A stretch of 21,453 nucleotides of DNA from JAHCIE01 sp034431435 (GCA_034431435.1 DAOUDG010000047.1:1-21453); one strand, 5' to 3'; shown: positions 13,868-21,453, numbered from the stretch's first letter. Program-made: numbers and translations. Notes: a model not told the origin generated them from the letters alone.

Positions 13868-14644
13868 TTACTTGAACAGGTAGGGCAGCACGCGGGCCAC
13901 ATCGTCGCGGATAACAACGTCGGCCTCGGCGTCGAGGGGAGTCGGGTCATAGTTGACGATGACCAGGCGCGCGCCTGTTTCCACCGCCAGCAGAGGCAGA
14001 TCACTCGCCGGCGCCACTTCCAGGGACGAGCCGACGACGATCATCAGGTCGGCGGCGCGGGCTTGCTCCTGCGCCCTGACCAGGATGTCCTGGGGCAGCA
14101 TCTCGCCAAACAGGATAACGTTCGGTTTCAGCACACCCCCGCACCCGCAGTGGGGAGGTGTGCCCGTCTGCATGAAACGCTCCAGGGCGACGGCGCCCGG
14201 CACGATGCGGAAGCACCGAATACAGGTCGCTTCACGCAGGTGACCGTGTAGCTCCAGAACCTGACTGGAGCCGGCGCGGCCATGCAGGTCATCGATGTTC
14301 TGAGTCACGATGGCGCGCAGCTTGCCCATCCGCTCGGCGTGGGCCAGCGCCACGTGGGCGGGGTTGGGTCTCGCCATCAGGATAGCGTCGGCCAGGGGGC
14401 GCACCCACTCGAAGAACGCCTCGGGGCGGCGGCGGAAGGCCCAGATGGAGGCGACATCCATGGGGTCTTCCATCATCCACAGGCCGCTGCTGGGACTGCG
14501 AAAGTCGGGAATGCCGGAGGGCGTACTGATGCCCGCGCCGGTCAGCGCGACGACGTGGCGCGCCTGCGCCACGAGTTGCCGCGCCGTGGCGACGGCGCGC
14601 TCAGTTTCGGGATCGAACCCTCGGCGGAGGCGTGGCATTCTCAT
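13868..14644 (-). CDS. Sir2-family NAD-dependent protein deacylase
   Basis: Sirtuins remove acyl groups from lysines using NAD+, giving O-acyl-ADP-ribose and nicotinamide. In 258 residues: G-A-G-I-S at 36-40 and G-I-P-D-F-R-S at 44-50 for NAD binding, T-Q-N-I-D-D-L-H at 114-121, catalytic His133 in L-E-L-H-G, a zinc knuckle with Cys141, Cys144, Cys166 and Cys168, and G-S-S-L-E-V-A-P near the C-terminal part. The last cysteine pair is C-G-C, tighter than the usual C-x-x-C. ATG 14644 and ATG 14638 are both possible. A consensus TATAAT lies 23 bases upstream. It probably leads a sirtuin-aminotransferase-era run. Confidence 0.93.
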   Translation of the reverse strand: MRMPRLRRGFDPETERAVATARQLVAQARHVVALTGAGISTPSGIPDFRSPSSGLWMMEDPMDVASIWAFRRRPEAFFEWVRPLADAILMARPNPAHVALAHAERMGKLRAIVTQNIDDLHGRAGSSQVLELHGHLREATCIRCFRIVPGAVALERFMQTGTPPHCGCGGVLKPNVILFGEMLPQDILVRAQEQARAADLMIVVGSSLEVAPASDLPLLAVETGARLVIVNYDPTPLDAEADVVIRDDVARVLPYLFK

Positions 14645-14666
14645 CGCGACGATTCCCCAGAGTCTA

Positions 14667-14672
14667 ATTATA
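14667..14672 (-). promoter_or_regulatory. Candidate -10 element for the sirtuin gene run
   Basis: On the minus strand a perfect TATAAT occupies 14672-14667, giving a start near 14660 and a short leader before ATG 14644. The -35 region is poor: CTATTG at 17-nt spacing, or TTGTGA at 14-nt spacing. It lies in the 89-base gap between this gene and the end of the PHP gene. Confidence 0.45.
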
Positions 14673-14733
14673 CAACCGAGGGCCGCTCACAATAGAGTAG
14701 TCTATAGAATAGGTTTGGCACGCGCCTCAGTTC

Positions 14734-15813
14734 TTACGCTTGCCAGCCCCCAAATGTGTCGTGGGCCGCGTCTTGCACGTAGATCGGGTTGCTGAACACC
14801 CAGCCGCGCCGCCGCCCGGCGTGGCGGCGGTACGCCTCGACGCGATACACCCCCGGCTGGCGTGGCGCGAACGACAGGCTCCTCCCCTGCTCCGTGGCGA
14901 CCTCAACCCCATCGCACAGCAGCCGCAATTCCGCCGCCAGCGGCGCGCGCACCACCAGCCGCAGCCCCGCGTGCCACGCCACTGTGTCGCCCATCCCTAC
15001 GCGGCCGGCGCGGTCGTGCGCCTCGAAGCGAAAGCCCGTCGCGTCGCCAAGGGCATCGTAGGCGACAAAGACGTGCCCCCGACGCAGCGCCGCCAGGACC
15101 AGCCGCCGGTCGTGGGCGAAGTCGCCAGTCAGAGTGTCTGCCGTCAACAGGTGGGCGCGGACGGCGCGAAACAGAAACGGGTAGGGCAGGATCGTCGGGT
15201 TGAGCGGGCCACGTCGCACCTTCCAGCCGTGGGCGTCTGGCCCGCCAATCGCCACGACCGGGCCGTGCCGCAGCATTTCATCCCAGCGCGCCAACGCCTC
15301 AGGGAACGGGCCAACCATGACGCTCGTCGGCCAGTAGGCCGCCTGCGCGCCGCGAGCCAGTCCGGTCGCGTGGGCCTTGAACTCGCTCATGTAGTTCCAG
15401 ATCTCGATACCGTGGATGCCGACCACGTCCCAGTCGACCCAGGGAATGGCCGGTTCCAGGGTGTAACTCGGCGCGAACTCCACGGGGTGGGCGATGAAGG
15501 CCAGCCCGCCCTGGGCGTTGACAGCGTCCACCAGGCGTTGGGGCGAGGGGGCCAGGGCGGTTACGTCCTCGGTGACGCCCACGCACAGCAGGTGATTGAC
15601 CTGTGGCTCGCGGGCCTCGTCGTGAACCTCCTGGCCGACGATGAGCAGGACGCCATCCCGATAGCCTGCCTCGTCCTGGGGCAGGCAGTTGTGGTCGGTA
15701 GTGATGAGAAAATCGAGACGAGCCTCGCGAGCAGCGCGCACGATTTCGGCGAAGCTGGCGCGCCCGTCGGAGGCCGTGGTATGGGCGTGGATCACGCCGA
15801 TGTACTCGGACAC
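14734..15813 (-). CDS. PHP-domain metallohydrolase (CehA/McbA-like)
   Basis: PHP proteins hydrolyse phosphoesters at a multinuclear metal site; CehA/McbA-like members are less well defined and some cleave carbamate esters. With a GTG start at 15813 the 359-residue protein has His9 and His11 in I-H-A-H-T-T, Asp16, Asp40-His41 in I-T-T-D-H-N, Glu62 in G-Q-E-V, then F-I-A-H-P and G-G-P-D-A-H-G, the full PHP metal set. The last roughly 100 residues look like an all-beta accessory domain. GTG 15813 has GGGAG just upstream and follows a strong promoter; an ATG at 15900 would lie upstream of that promoter and is rejected. No signal peptide, so the product is probably cytoplasmic. Substrate unknown. 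Confidence 0.85.
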   Translation of the reverse strand: MSEYIGVIHAHTTASDGRASFAEIVRAAREARLDFLITTDHNCLPQDEAGYRDGVLLIVGQEVHDEAREPQVNHLLCVGVTEDVTALAPSPQRLVDAVNAQGGLAFIAHPVEFAPSYTLEPAIPWVDWDVVGIHGIEIWNYMSEFKAHATGLARGAQAAYWPTSVMVGPFPEALARWDEMLRHGPVVAIGGPDAHGWKVRRGPLNPTILPYPFLFRAVRAHLLTADTLTGDFAHDRRLVLAALRRGHVFVAYDALGDATGFRFEAHDRAGRVGMGDTVAWHAGLRLVVRAPLAAELRLLCDGVEVATEQGRSLSFAPRQPGVYRVEAYRRHAGRRRGWVFSNPIYVQDAAHDTFGGWQA

Positions 15814-15855
15814 GCACGCTCCCGTGGCAGATGTGGCGACGCAGGCGTAGCAGCG

Positions 15856-15885
15856 ATTGTACCGCGTGAGGGCGTGTCGAGTCAA
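15856..15885 (-). promoter_or_regulatory. Promoter of the PHP-domain gene
   Basis: On the minus strand TTGACT (15885-15880), an 18-nt spacer and TACAAT (15861-15856) match the sigma-70 consensus at five of six positions each. The start near 15849 is about 36 nt upstream of the GTG at 15813. Confidence 0.65.
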
Positions 15886-15902
15886 CCGGCGCTCGCCCAA
15901 GG

Positions 15903-15931
15903 ATGACAGCAGCGCACATCCTGACTATACT
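15903..15931 (+). promoter_or_regulatory. Promoter of the giant secreted-protein gene
   Basis: ATGACA (15903-15908), exactly 17 nt, and TATACT (15926-15931) each match five of six consensus bases. Its -35 box is 17 nt from the -35 box of the divergent PHP promoter, so the two are back to back. The predicted start near 15938 leaves about 200 nt before the ATG at 16137. Confidence 0.6.
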
Positions 15932-15937
15932 TTGCAG

Positions 15938-16136
15938 CTTTGCGCCGCGCGAGGGCCGATAGATTTCAACGCGAGACGCCCCCGACAGGTACGGGCTACC
16001 GCGAAATTCGCGCCGTCAGCGTATCGGCCACGGGTTCGCTGCGTCTTTATGGTTGTGACTTCTGAGGATGCATTGACGACCGAGGCGGCGACTCGCCCCG
16101 GCATCGCCGCCGCCGGGATGGGGGAGGACTGTCGTT
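15938..16136 (+). promoter_or_regulatory. Long leader of the giant gene with nested inverted repeats
   Basis: No gene is seen here. GGCCGATA (15954-15961) pairs perfectly with TATCGGCC (16022-16029) and encloses a short CCCG/CGGG stem (15981-15995) and the near-palindrome CGCGAAATTCGCG (16000-16012). A further 7-bp stem (16084-16090 with 16105-16111) comes just before the ribosome-binding site GGGGGAGGA, which is about 9 nt before the ATG. The nested layout is riboswitch-like, but I match no known class; in GC-rich DNA part of it may be chance. Confidence 0.35.
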
Positions 16137-19100
16137 ATGGCATGGTTTGCTCATCAGTTTACTCGGATCCGTTTCAGGGCCGTGCTGGCGGCCCTTCTTG
16201 TGGGTCTCGCTAGCGCGGGCCTGTCTTCCGACGCTCAAGCACAGGGTTCGCCTCCCCTCCAGGGTGGCGCCTGGGAGACAATCGCCCACGGCAACAACGT
16301 GTGGGCACTGGCCCGGCAGGGCAATACCCTGTGGGCCGGCGCGTCGGGCGGCGGCATCGTCAAGTGGGACATCACCAACCCCGCCAGCCCGACCTATCGG
16401 CAGTACCTCTACCCTCAGGATCCGATCCCCAGCAACGATGTTCGCAGCATCGCCGTGGACTCCGCGGGCAACCGCTGGTTCGCCACCAGTCGCGGCCTCG
16501 CCCGCCTGACGCCGGGCGACACCTGGAGCACCTATACCTTCGATAGTACCATTCGGCGCTCCAACACTATCGCCGACCGCGTCGCTGTTGCGCAGGCAGC
16601 CGGTCAGCGCGAGGTCGCCGTCAAGGGCTTCACCGTCGACGTCATTCAGCAGGCCTTCACGGTTTCCTATTTCCAGTTCGAGGGCGACAGCACCGTCTAC
16701 CGGCTATCGCGCATCGACTATGTAAACTCTGGGCCGAATGCCAACTACAACGCCATCTACATCGATCCGCCGTTGAAACAGGCCGTCAGCCAGGACACAC
16801 CCATCTACCTGATGTCGCTGGGTCTGCCCTCCAACAACGTCACGGCGGTGCTGGCTGCCCCGGACGGCAACATCTGGGTGGGCACACAACAGTATCGCAT
16901 CCAGGTGGATGCGGCCGACTGTTTCGCCCCCGACCTCGGCTCCCTGATTCGCGGCGCCGACTACCTGTGCGACGGAACCCGCTACCTGGGCGGCGGCGTC
17001 GCCCGCTTCAACCCCACGACCGGCGACTGGACGGCGTGGCAGAGCGCCAGCCAGCGCTTTTACTATACCGACCAACATGTGGCCTCCAACAGTGTGACGG
17101 ACCTGGCGATTGAGCCGGGCACGGGCAATGTCTGGGCCAGCTTCTTCCCCCAGTGGCGCTGGAGTCCGCCCAATCGCGAGAGCAATTCGAGCGCGCAAGG
17201 CTCGTGGAGCAGCGGCCTCGATGGCGGCGTCAGCTATTGGGACGGCACGCGGTGGACCACCTATCAGCACTACGCCTGCGACCCTGGCACGGATGGCCCC
17301 GGCTGCCGCGATGGTTCCAAGCCGCAGGTCAACGCTGTCTCCGCCGTAGCGATCGACGCCCAGGGCCGCAAGTTCCTGGCCGTGTATGGCAGCAACCTGA
17401 GCATCCTCGAGGGCAACGGCGGCAGCGCGGCCGACTGGAAGCAGGTTCCCTCGCTCACCGACGCCCAGGGACTGGCCGAGGCCATCAGCTACGCCCTGGC
17501 TACCGATAACCAGGGCCGCATCTGGGCGGCGACCGCCACCCAGGGCGGCCTGGGCCACGAGATCAGCGTCGGCTCGACCGATTGCTTGCTGGCGAACCCC
17601 AGTCTGGGCACGTGCTGGAGTCACGTGACCCCCGAGCAGAACGGCCTCAGCTCGCCGACCGTGCGCGCCTTGCTGCCTGACGGCGACACCATGTGGGTGG
17701 GTACATCGGACCCGCGCGGCAACGGAGCAGGCATTGACCAGTTCACCAGCGCCCTGACCAAGACTCGCAACCTGCAAACCACTGGCCCGGGCAGCAACAA
17801 CATTACTGAGTTGGCCTTCCGTGGCGCTGAGCTGTGGGTGGGGACGGGCCGCGCGGGCGCGCCGTTCTACGGGCGCGGCCTGAGTGTGCTGAACACGTCG
17901 GGCGCTGGCTGGCATTCCCCCTCCGCCTGGCAGTACGTCCGCTCGGCCGACCGGCGCGGCGACCAGAAAGCGCAGGTCGACCGCAACACGCCGAGTGGCT
18001 CGACCCTGATCTATGCCAAGACGGCCAACAATATCGCAGCCGAATGCTTCGACCTGATGAACGCCTTCCCTAGCGGCCTGGCTATCGGCGACAGCCTGAC
18101 CAAGTACACCCTGGGATTCACCTCCTTCGACACCTCGTCCAACCGCTGCATCCTGGGCCTCAACACCGGCCTGGTGGGCGCCGTGCCTGCCAACACGCCC
18201 ATTTACGCTCTCGTCAAAGACCTGGTCGGCGAGAGCATCTCCGACATTGCCTTCGACGGCCAGAACCGACCCTGGGTTGGGACACGCGGCGAACGCATCA
18301 AGGCCTATGGTTGGGGCCAGACCCAGTACGAAGACGGCGGCATCAGCTTTCTCGACGGCTCGAGCTGGCGCAGTATTCAGCAGGCCATCCCCTTCCAGCC
18401 GGCCGTGCCCCCCAACATCAAGGGCAATTCCGTGACATCCGTGCTCTTCCGGGGCGGAAACTGCGACGTCGGCGAGCGCGTCTGGCTCGGCATGGGTAGC
18501 TTTATCGACAACATCGGCTGGGGTATTGACCGTATCAGCACAGCGGCCGTCGTTGTCGACTCGATGGACGATACACCCATGCCATCCAGCTCGGCCGCCG
18601 CGCTTGCCCTGAACCAGAGCAACTGCGACGTCTGGGCCGCCTTCCACCCGTCCTACCGCTTCCCCGGCGGCGGGGCCAATGGTACGGTCGTGCCCGGCGG
18701 TGTAGGCCGCTGGAACAGCGCCACCGGCCTATGGTCGAGCTGGACCAGGGACAACACGCCCGGCCTCGAGGGGTGGGACACCGACTACCGGTCGATTCTG
18801 GTCGACAGCCAGAACCGCGTCTGGGCCGGTGGCTACACGATTCACACCATCCTACCTGGCTCCTTCAGCCTGTGCTTCTCCTGCGCGCCGCGCTGGGTGC
18901 GCAACCAGGGCCATACGGATGCCGTGCTCAGCCTGTACGACGGCAGCGCCTGGCAGACGGCGCAAAGCTGGCAGTACGAGGGCTACGTTAGCGCCATCAA
19001 GGAAGACCCGGCCGGTCGCATCTGGGCCGCGACGACCCACGAGTGGATCGCCGACCTGGGGTCCGAGAGCAACTTCATCATCGACCAGGCGTTGAGTCAA

Positions 19101-21453
19101 CCCCTGACCTCCAACGCCGTCCACGTCCTCGACGGCGCGACCTGGCAGGCCATTGGCCGCGACCAGTTCCCCATTGTCGACGACAACATCGCGTCCATCG
19201 CCTTCGGGCCGGATGGCGACGTGTGGTTCGGCACAGCCGGCCACGGCATCGTCCACTGGGACAGCACGGCCAACGCGGCCACGCCGACGCCCACCGCTAC
19301 GGCCACCGCCACCGCCACCGCCACCGCCACTGCCACCGCCACTGCGACGGCCACCCCCACCGCAACGGCTACCGCCACCGCGACGGCCACCCTGCCGCCG
19401 GGGGTCACGCCGACCGTCACCCACACCCCCACCGTAACGCGCACGGCATCGCCGACTCCGTCGCCTACGCCACGCAACCAGCCCATCAAGGTGTATCTAC
19501 CGCTGATCATGGGCCGCGCTCCCGCCGCGAGCACGCCGACGCCGTCCGCGACGCGGACCGCCACGGCGACTCTCGCGCCGGGCATCACGCCATCGCCCAC
19601 CTGGACGAGCGCGCCCACGGCCACCTACACGCCCACGCCCACCTTCACGCCCACGCCGACCCCGACGGCCTCCAACACGCCCACCAGCACCTGGACGCCG
19701 ACGGCCACCAACACGCCCACCAGCACCCGGACGCCGACGGCCACACCCACCAACACGCCGACCCCGCCACCCCAGTGGGAGACCGTCGCTTCCGGGACGA
19801 GCGCCGACCTGCGCGGCCTGGACTGCATTGACTCGCTCAACTGCTGGGCGGTGGGCGCTGGCGGCGTCATCCTGCGCTGGAACGGCCAGCAGTGGCAGAG
19901 CCAGAACTCCCCGACGACCACCAACCTGAACTCGGTGTCGATGGTCTCGACCAGCGAGGGCTGGGCCGTCGGTGATGCGCAGACGATTCTCCGCTACCAG
20001 AGCGGCTCGTGGAGCCAGTGGTCAGGCTCTGTGGTGGACCCGCCGTCTGGCAACTACGTTAGTGTCGTGAACATCCCCGGCGGCTCCCAGTTCTACCGCG
20101 CCGTGATCATCGCCGACAACACCACCGGCCAGTCGCCCTATCTCTTCTGGCAGCCAGACCTGAACCGCTGGCAGGGTGTGACCGGTAGCCCGAATACGTA
20201 TCGCGCCAGCGGCGGCTTCATCCTCCCGGATGGGGTTGAGGGCTACCTGGTGGGAGCCAACAACCTCATCTACAGGTACATGGGCGAAGGCCAGTGGTTC
20301 CGGGACGATTTCAGCGGCAACAGCTTCTCCCGGCTGGCTACCCTCAACGGCGTCCACATCGCTAGCTGGGCCTCCGACGCCTCGCCCGCCGGCTGGATGG
20401 TCGGCAGCGGCCGACTGCTGGCCTACCTGACCGCCACCGGCTGCGGCCAATTGTCGCGCTGCTGGAAGGAGGCAAGCATCGGCATGGTGGATGCCGCCGT
20501 GCCCAACGTGGACCTGTTCGATGTCCACGTGCGCGGGCCGAACCAGGCCTGGGCCGTGGGCGACCAGGGCGCGATCATCCGCTGGAATGGCGAGCGCTGG
20601 AATCGCGACGTGTCCCTGGGCGGCAGTGCGCTGCGCAACATTCACATGCTGAGCGACAGCGAGGGCTGGGCGGTCGGTGCGGGCGGGCGCATCGTGCGCT
20701 ACCGCGTGCCGAACGCCCCCCCCATCGCGACGCCCACCGCCGGGCCTAGCCCAACGCTACCGCGCGCGACGCCGCTGGTGACGCCTACGCCGCTGCCGAC
20801 GGATACCCCGACGGCCACGGCCACGGCGGCCTTCACCGCGACGCCCACCCATACCCCCACCGTCACCAGTACCCCCGGCCCCGGCCCCACCGCCACACCG
20901 ACCGCCACGCTGGGGACGCCGGGCGGCGGCGGGACGTGGGCGCGCTTCACCTCGCCCATCACCACCAACCTCAACGGCGTCAGCTTCGTCGATCTCAACA
21001 ACGGCTGGGCGGTCGGCGACGGCGGCGTCATCCTGCGCTATCAGGACGGCGTGTGGAGCGTCGTGCCCGAGGTCCCCACCACCGAGCGGCTGAACGGCAT
21101 CGCCATGACGAGCCTCACCGAGGGCTTCGCCGTCGGCGACAACTTCACCATCATGCGCTGGAACGGCGTCAAGTGGCAGCGGGAAAGCGACATGTTCTTG
21201 CGCACGAATGGCGCCTGCCGCACCATCGTCAGCATCAGCATGCTCAAGCAGCCGTCCATCAACGCCCCCAGCGTGCGTGGCGTGGCCGTCGCCCACGAGG
21301 GGGCAGCCCTCTGGTATAGCAATGGGACGTGGACATGCGCGTGGGACAAGACTCTGATGTTTGGCGCAAACGCCGTATCGCTGGCCCCCAACGGCGGCTT
21401 CGGCACGGCCGTGACCGACGGCGGCATGATCTACACCACCGTGTTTGATGGGG
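16137..21453 (+). CDS. Giant exported multi-propeller protein (runs off right edge)
   Basis: The frame from ATG 16137 stays open to the edge: 1772 codons, no stop. Residues 1-35 look like a signal peptide (basic start, hydrophobic 15-29, A-Q-A cleavage site). About 40-1045 carries some 14 blade-like repeats ending in W-V-G-T/W-A-A-T/W-F-G-T motifs, as in two-component-regulator propellers (Reg_prop). Two inserts (about 158-228 and 622-695) interrupt it. Residues 1049-1212 are a Thr/Pro/Ala linker holding V-Y-L-P-L-I-M at 1119-1125. About 1213-1524 has W-A-V-G repeats followed by I-L-R-W/Y, resembling Ycf48/BNR-type propellers. A second Thr/Pro linker (1525-1600) leads to a third W-A-V-G region cut by the edge. 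Cysteines often occur in pairs, fitting disulfides outside the cell. No enzyme motif or histidine kinase part is seen. Function unknown; a surface adhesion or binding role is a guess. Confidence 0.9.
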   Translation, partial: MAWFAHQFTRIRFRAVLAALLVGLASAGLSSDAQAQGSPPLQGGAWETIAHGNNVWALARQGNTLWAGASGGGIVKWDITNPASPTYRQYLYPQDPIPSNDVRSIAVDSAGNRWFATSRGLARLTPGDTWSTYTFDSTIRRSNTIADRVAVAQAAGQREVAVKGFTVDVIQQAFTVSYFQFEGDSTVYRLSRIDYVNSGPNANYNAIYIDPPLKQAVSQDTPIYLMSLGLPSNNVTAVLAAPDGNIWVGTQQYRIQVDAADCFAPDLGSLIRGADYLCDGTRYLGGGVARFNPTTGDWTAWQSASQRFYYTDQHVASNSVTDLAIEPGTGNVWASFFPQWRWSPPNRESNSSAQGSWSSGLDGGVSYWDGTRWTTYQHYACDPGTDGPGCRDGSKPQVNAVSAVAIDAQGRKFLAVYGSNLSILEGNGGSAADWKQVPSLTDAQGLAEAISYALATDNQGRIWAATATQGGLGHEISVGSTDCLLANPSLGTCWSHVTPEQNGLSSPTVRALLPDGDTMWVGTSDPRGNGAGIDQFTSALTKTRNLQTTGPGSNNITELAFRGAELWVGTGRAGAPFYGRGLSVLNTSGAGWHSPSAWQYVRSADRRGDQKAQVDRNTPSGSTLIYAKTANNIAAECFDLMNAFPSGLAIGDSLTKYTLGFTSFDTSSNRCILGLNTGLVGAVPANTPIYALVKDLVGESISDIAFDGQNRPWVGTRGERIKAYGWGQTQYEDGGISFLDGSSWRSIQQAIPFQPAVPPNIKGNSVTSVLFRGGNCDVGERVWLGMGSFIDNIGWGIDRISTAAVVVDSMDDTPMPSSSAAALALNQSNCDVWAAFHPSYRFPGGGANGTVVPGGVGRWNSATGLWSSWTRDNTPGLEGWDTDYRSILVDSQNRVWAGGYTIHTILPGSFSLCFSCAPRWVRNQGHTDAVLSLYDGSAWQTAQSWQYEGYVSAIKEDPAGRIWAATTHEWIADLGSESNFIIDQALSQPLTSNAVHVLDGATWQAIGRDQFPIVDDNIASIAFGPDGDVWFGTAGHGIVHWDSTANAATPTPTATATATATATATATATATATPTATATATATATLPPGVTPTVTHTPTVTRTASPTPSPTPRNQPIKVYLPLIMGRAPAASTPTPSATRTATATLAPGITPSPTWTSAPTATYTPTPTFTPTPTPTASNTPTSTWTPTATNTPTSTRTPTATPTNTPTPPPQWETVASGTSADLRGLDCIDSLNCWAVGAGGVILRWNGQQWQSQNSPTTTNLNSVSMVSTSEGWAVGDAQTILRYQSGSWSQWSGSVVDPPSGNYVSVVNIPGGSQFYRAVIIADNTTGQSPYLFWQPDLNRWQGVTGSPNTYRASGGFILPDGVEGYLVGANNLIYRYMGEGQWFRDDFSGNSFSRLATLNGVHIASWASDASPAGWMVGSGRLLAYLTATGCGQLSRCWKEASIGMVDAAVPNVDLFDVHVRGPNQAWAVGDQGAIIRWNGERWNRDVSLGGSALRNIHMLSDSEGWAVGAGGRIVRYRVPNAPPIATPTAGPSPTLPRATPLVTPTPLPTDTPTATATAAFTATPTHTPTVTSTPGPGPTATPTATLGTPGGGGTWARFTSPITTNLNGVSFVDLNNGWAVGDGGVILRYQDGVWSVVPEVPTTERLNGIAMTSLTEGFAVGDNFTIMRWNGVKWQRESDMFLRTNGACRTIVSISMLKQPSINAPSVRGVAVAHEGAALWYSNGTWTCAWDKTLMFGANAVSLAPNGGFGTAVTDGGMIYTTVFDG
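19281..19772 (+). repeat. Thr/Pro/Ala low-complexity linker with (GCCACC)n-type microsatellite
   Basis: Codons for Thr alternate with Ala and Pro throughout. The part at 19293-19391 is nearly pure Ala-Thr dipeptide, with a run of GCCACC hexamers around 19302-19340 that could slip. Later parts are T-P-T-P and T-N-T-P-T-S-T units. The stretch resembles a mucin-like, possibly glycosylated spacer between propeller domains. It has low sequence complexity but no frame break. Confidence 0.85.
20709..20936 (+). repeat. Second Thr/Pro-rich linker of the giant protein
   Basis: Residues 1525-1600 of the giant protein are rich in Thr, Pro and Ala, then end in a Gly run (G-G-G-G-T-W) where the third propeller begins. 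It is shorter than the first linker and holds no Y-L-P-L motif. Confidence 0.8.

Noticed and set aside
12517..13875. A 452-codon plus-strand open frame
   Set aside because: It is antisense to the class V aminotransferase gene and to the start of era, both supported by clear motifs.
13843..14004. Longer aminotransferase start at 14004
   Set aside because: The added 54 residues overlap the sirtuin gene and are Cys/Trp/Ser-rich, unlike the family.
15814..15900. Longer PHP protein start at 15900
   Set aside because: It lies upstream of a near-consensus promoter for the same gene, and the GTG at 15813 has its own ribosome-binding site.
14740..15906. A 388-codon plus-strand open frame
   Set aside because: It mirrors the PHP-domain gene, whose metal ligands, start site and promoter are clear on the minus strand.
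15938..16136. Known riboswitch (c-di-GMP, cobalamin, SAM)
   Set aside because: I looked for the conserved core sequences of these classes and could not find them; only generic stems are supported.
16704..18647. A 647-codon open frame on the minus strand
   Set aside because: It lies wholly inside the giant plus-strand gene, its peptide is Ala/Gly/Val/Arg-rich without recognisable domains, and such antisense frames are common in GC-rich coding DNA.
19281..19772. CRISPR-like or satellite array
   Set aside because: The periodicity is codon-level Thr/Pro/Ala coding with no repeat-spacer structure and the frame stays open.
1..21453. tRNA, rRNA, insertion sequence, phage or defence genes
   Set aside because: No tRNA-like cloverleaf, transposase, integrase or nuclease-defence motif was recognised in any gene or gap.

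Overview
The window is a GC-rich bacterial chromosome segment. The most likely source is the phylum Chloroflexota (Anaerolineae/Caldilineae/Ardenticatenia-like). This rests on the style of the proteins: a very large secreted beta-propeller protein with Thr-Pro linkers and an 'hYLPLh' motif that I associate from memory with exported Chloroflexota proteins, plus Pro/Thr-rich and acidic tails on housekeeping proteins. No rRNA or other marker confirms the phylum, so this is an inference.

Layout. (1) 1-464: the 5' end of an aconitase gene runs off the left edge on the minus strand, facing away from a dGTPase-like HD hydrolase gene, with promoters for both in between. (2) 465-3534, plus strand: dgt-like, a large perfect hairpin, uppP (undecaprenyl-diphosphatase) and a sugar-phosphate-isomerase-like TIM barrel. 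(3) 3535-11291, plus strand: a translation and RNA-maintenance operon, nusA-ylxR-infB-rbfA-nrnA-truB-ribF. It starts from a good sigma-70-type promoter, has a terminator-like hairpin in its leader, and holds a 313-nt non-coding structured stretch before infB. rimP and ylxQ, often part of this cluster, are not seen. (4) 11420-14644, minus strand: sir2-type sirtuin, class V aminotransferase, then era, converging on ribF. (5) 14734-15813, minus strand: a PHP-domain metallohydrolase with its own promoter. (6) 15814-16136: back-to-back promoters and a roughly 200-nt leader. (7) 16137 to the right edge, plus strand: one uninterrupted frame of at least 1772 codons for an exported protein. It contains a long two-component-regulator-type propeller region, a Thr/Pro/Ala linker holding the VYLPLIM motif, a second 'WAVG'-type propeller, another linker and a third, truncated propeller.

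How the genes work together. The central operon couples transcription elongation (NusA), initiation (IF2), 30S maturation (RbfA), tRNA modification (TruB), nano-RNA/pAp turnover (NrnA) and flavin cofactor synthesis (RibF). era on the facing strand adds a second 30S assembly factor. UppP recycles the lipid carrier for wall and surface glycans. The giant protein is a cell-surface or secreted product with no recognisable partner inside the window.

Most unusual points: the giant modular protein; an Era GTPase with three exact 30-residue acidic repeats before its G domain; a NusA with a tail of about 218 residues; two related GTGAAACGTG hairpins in separate intergenic gaps; and two structured leaders (infB and the giant gene). 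I see no CRISPR array, tRNA, rRNA, insertion sequence or phage gene.
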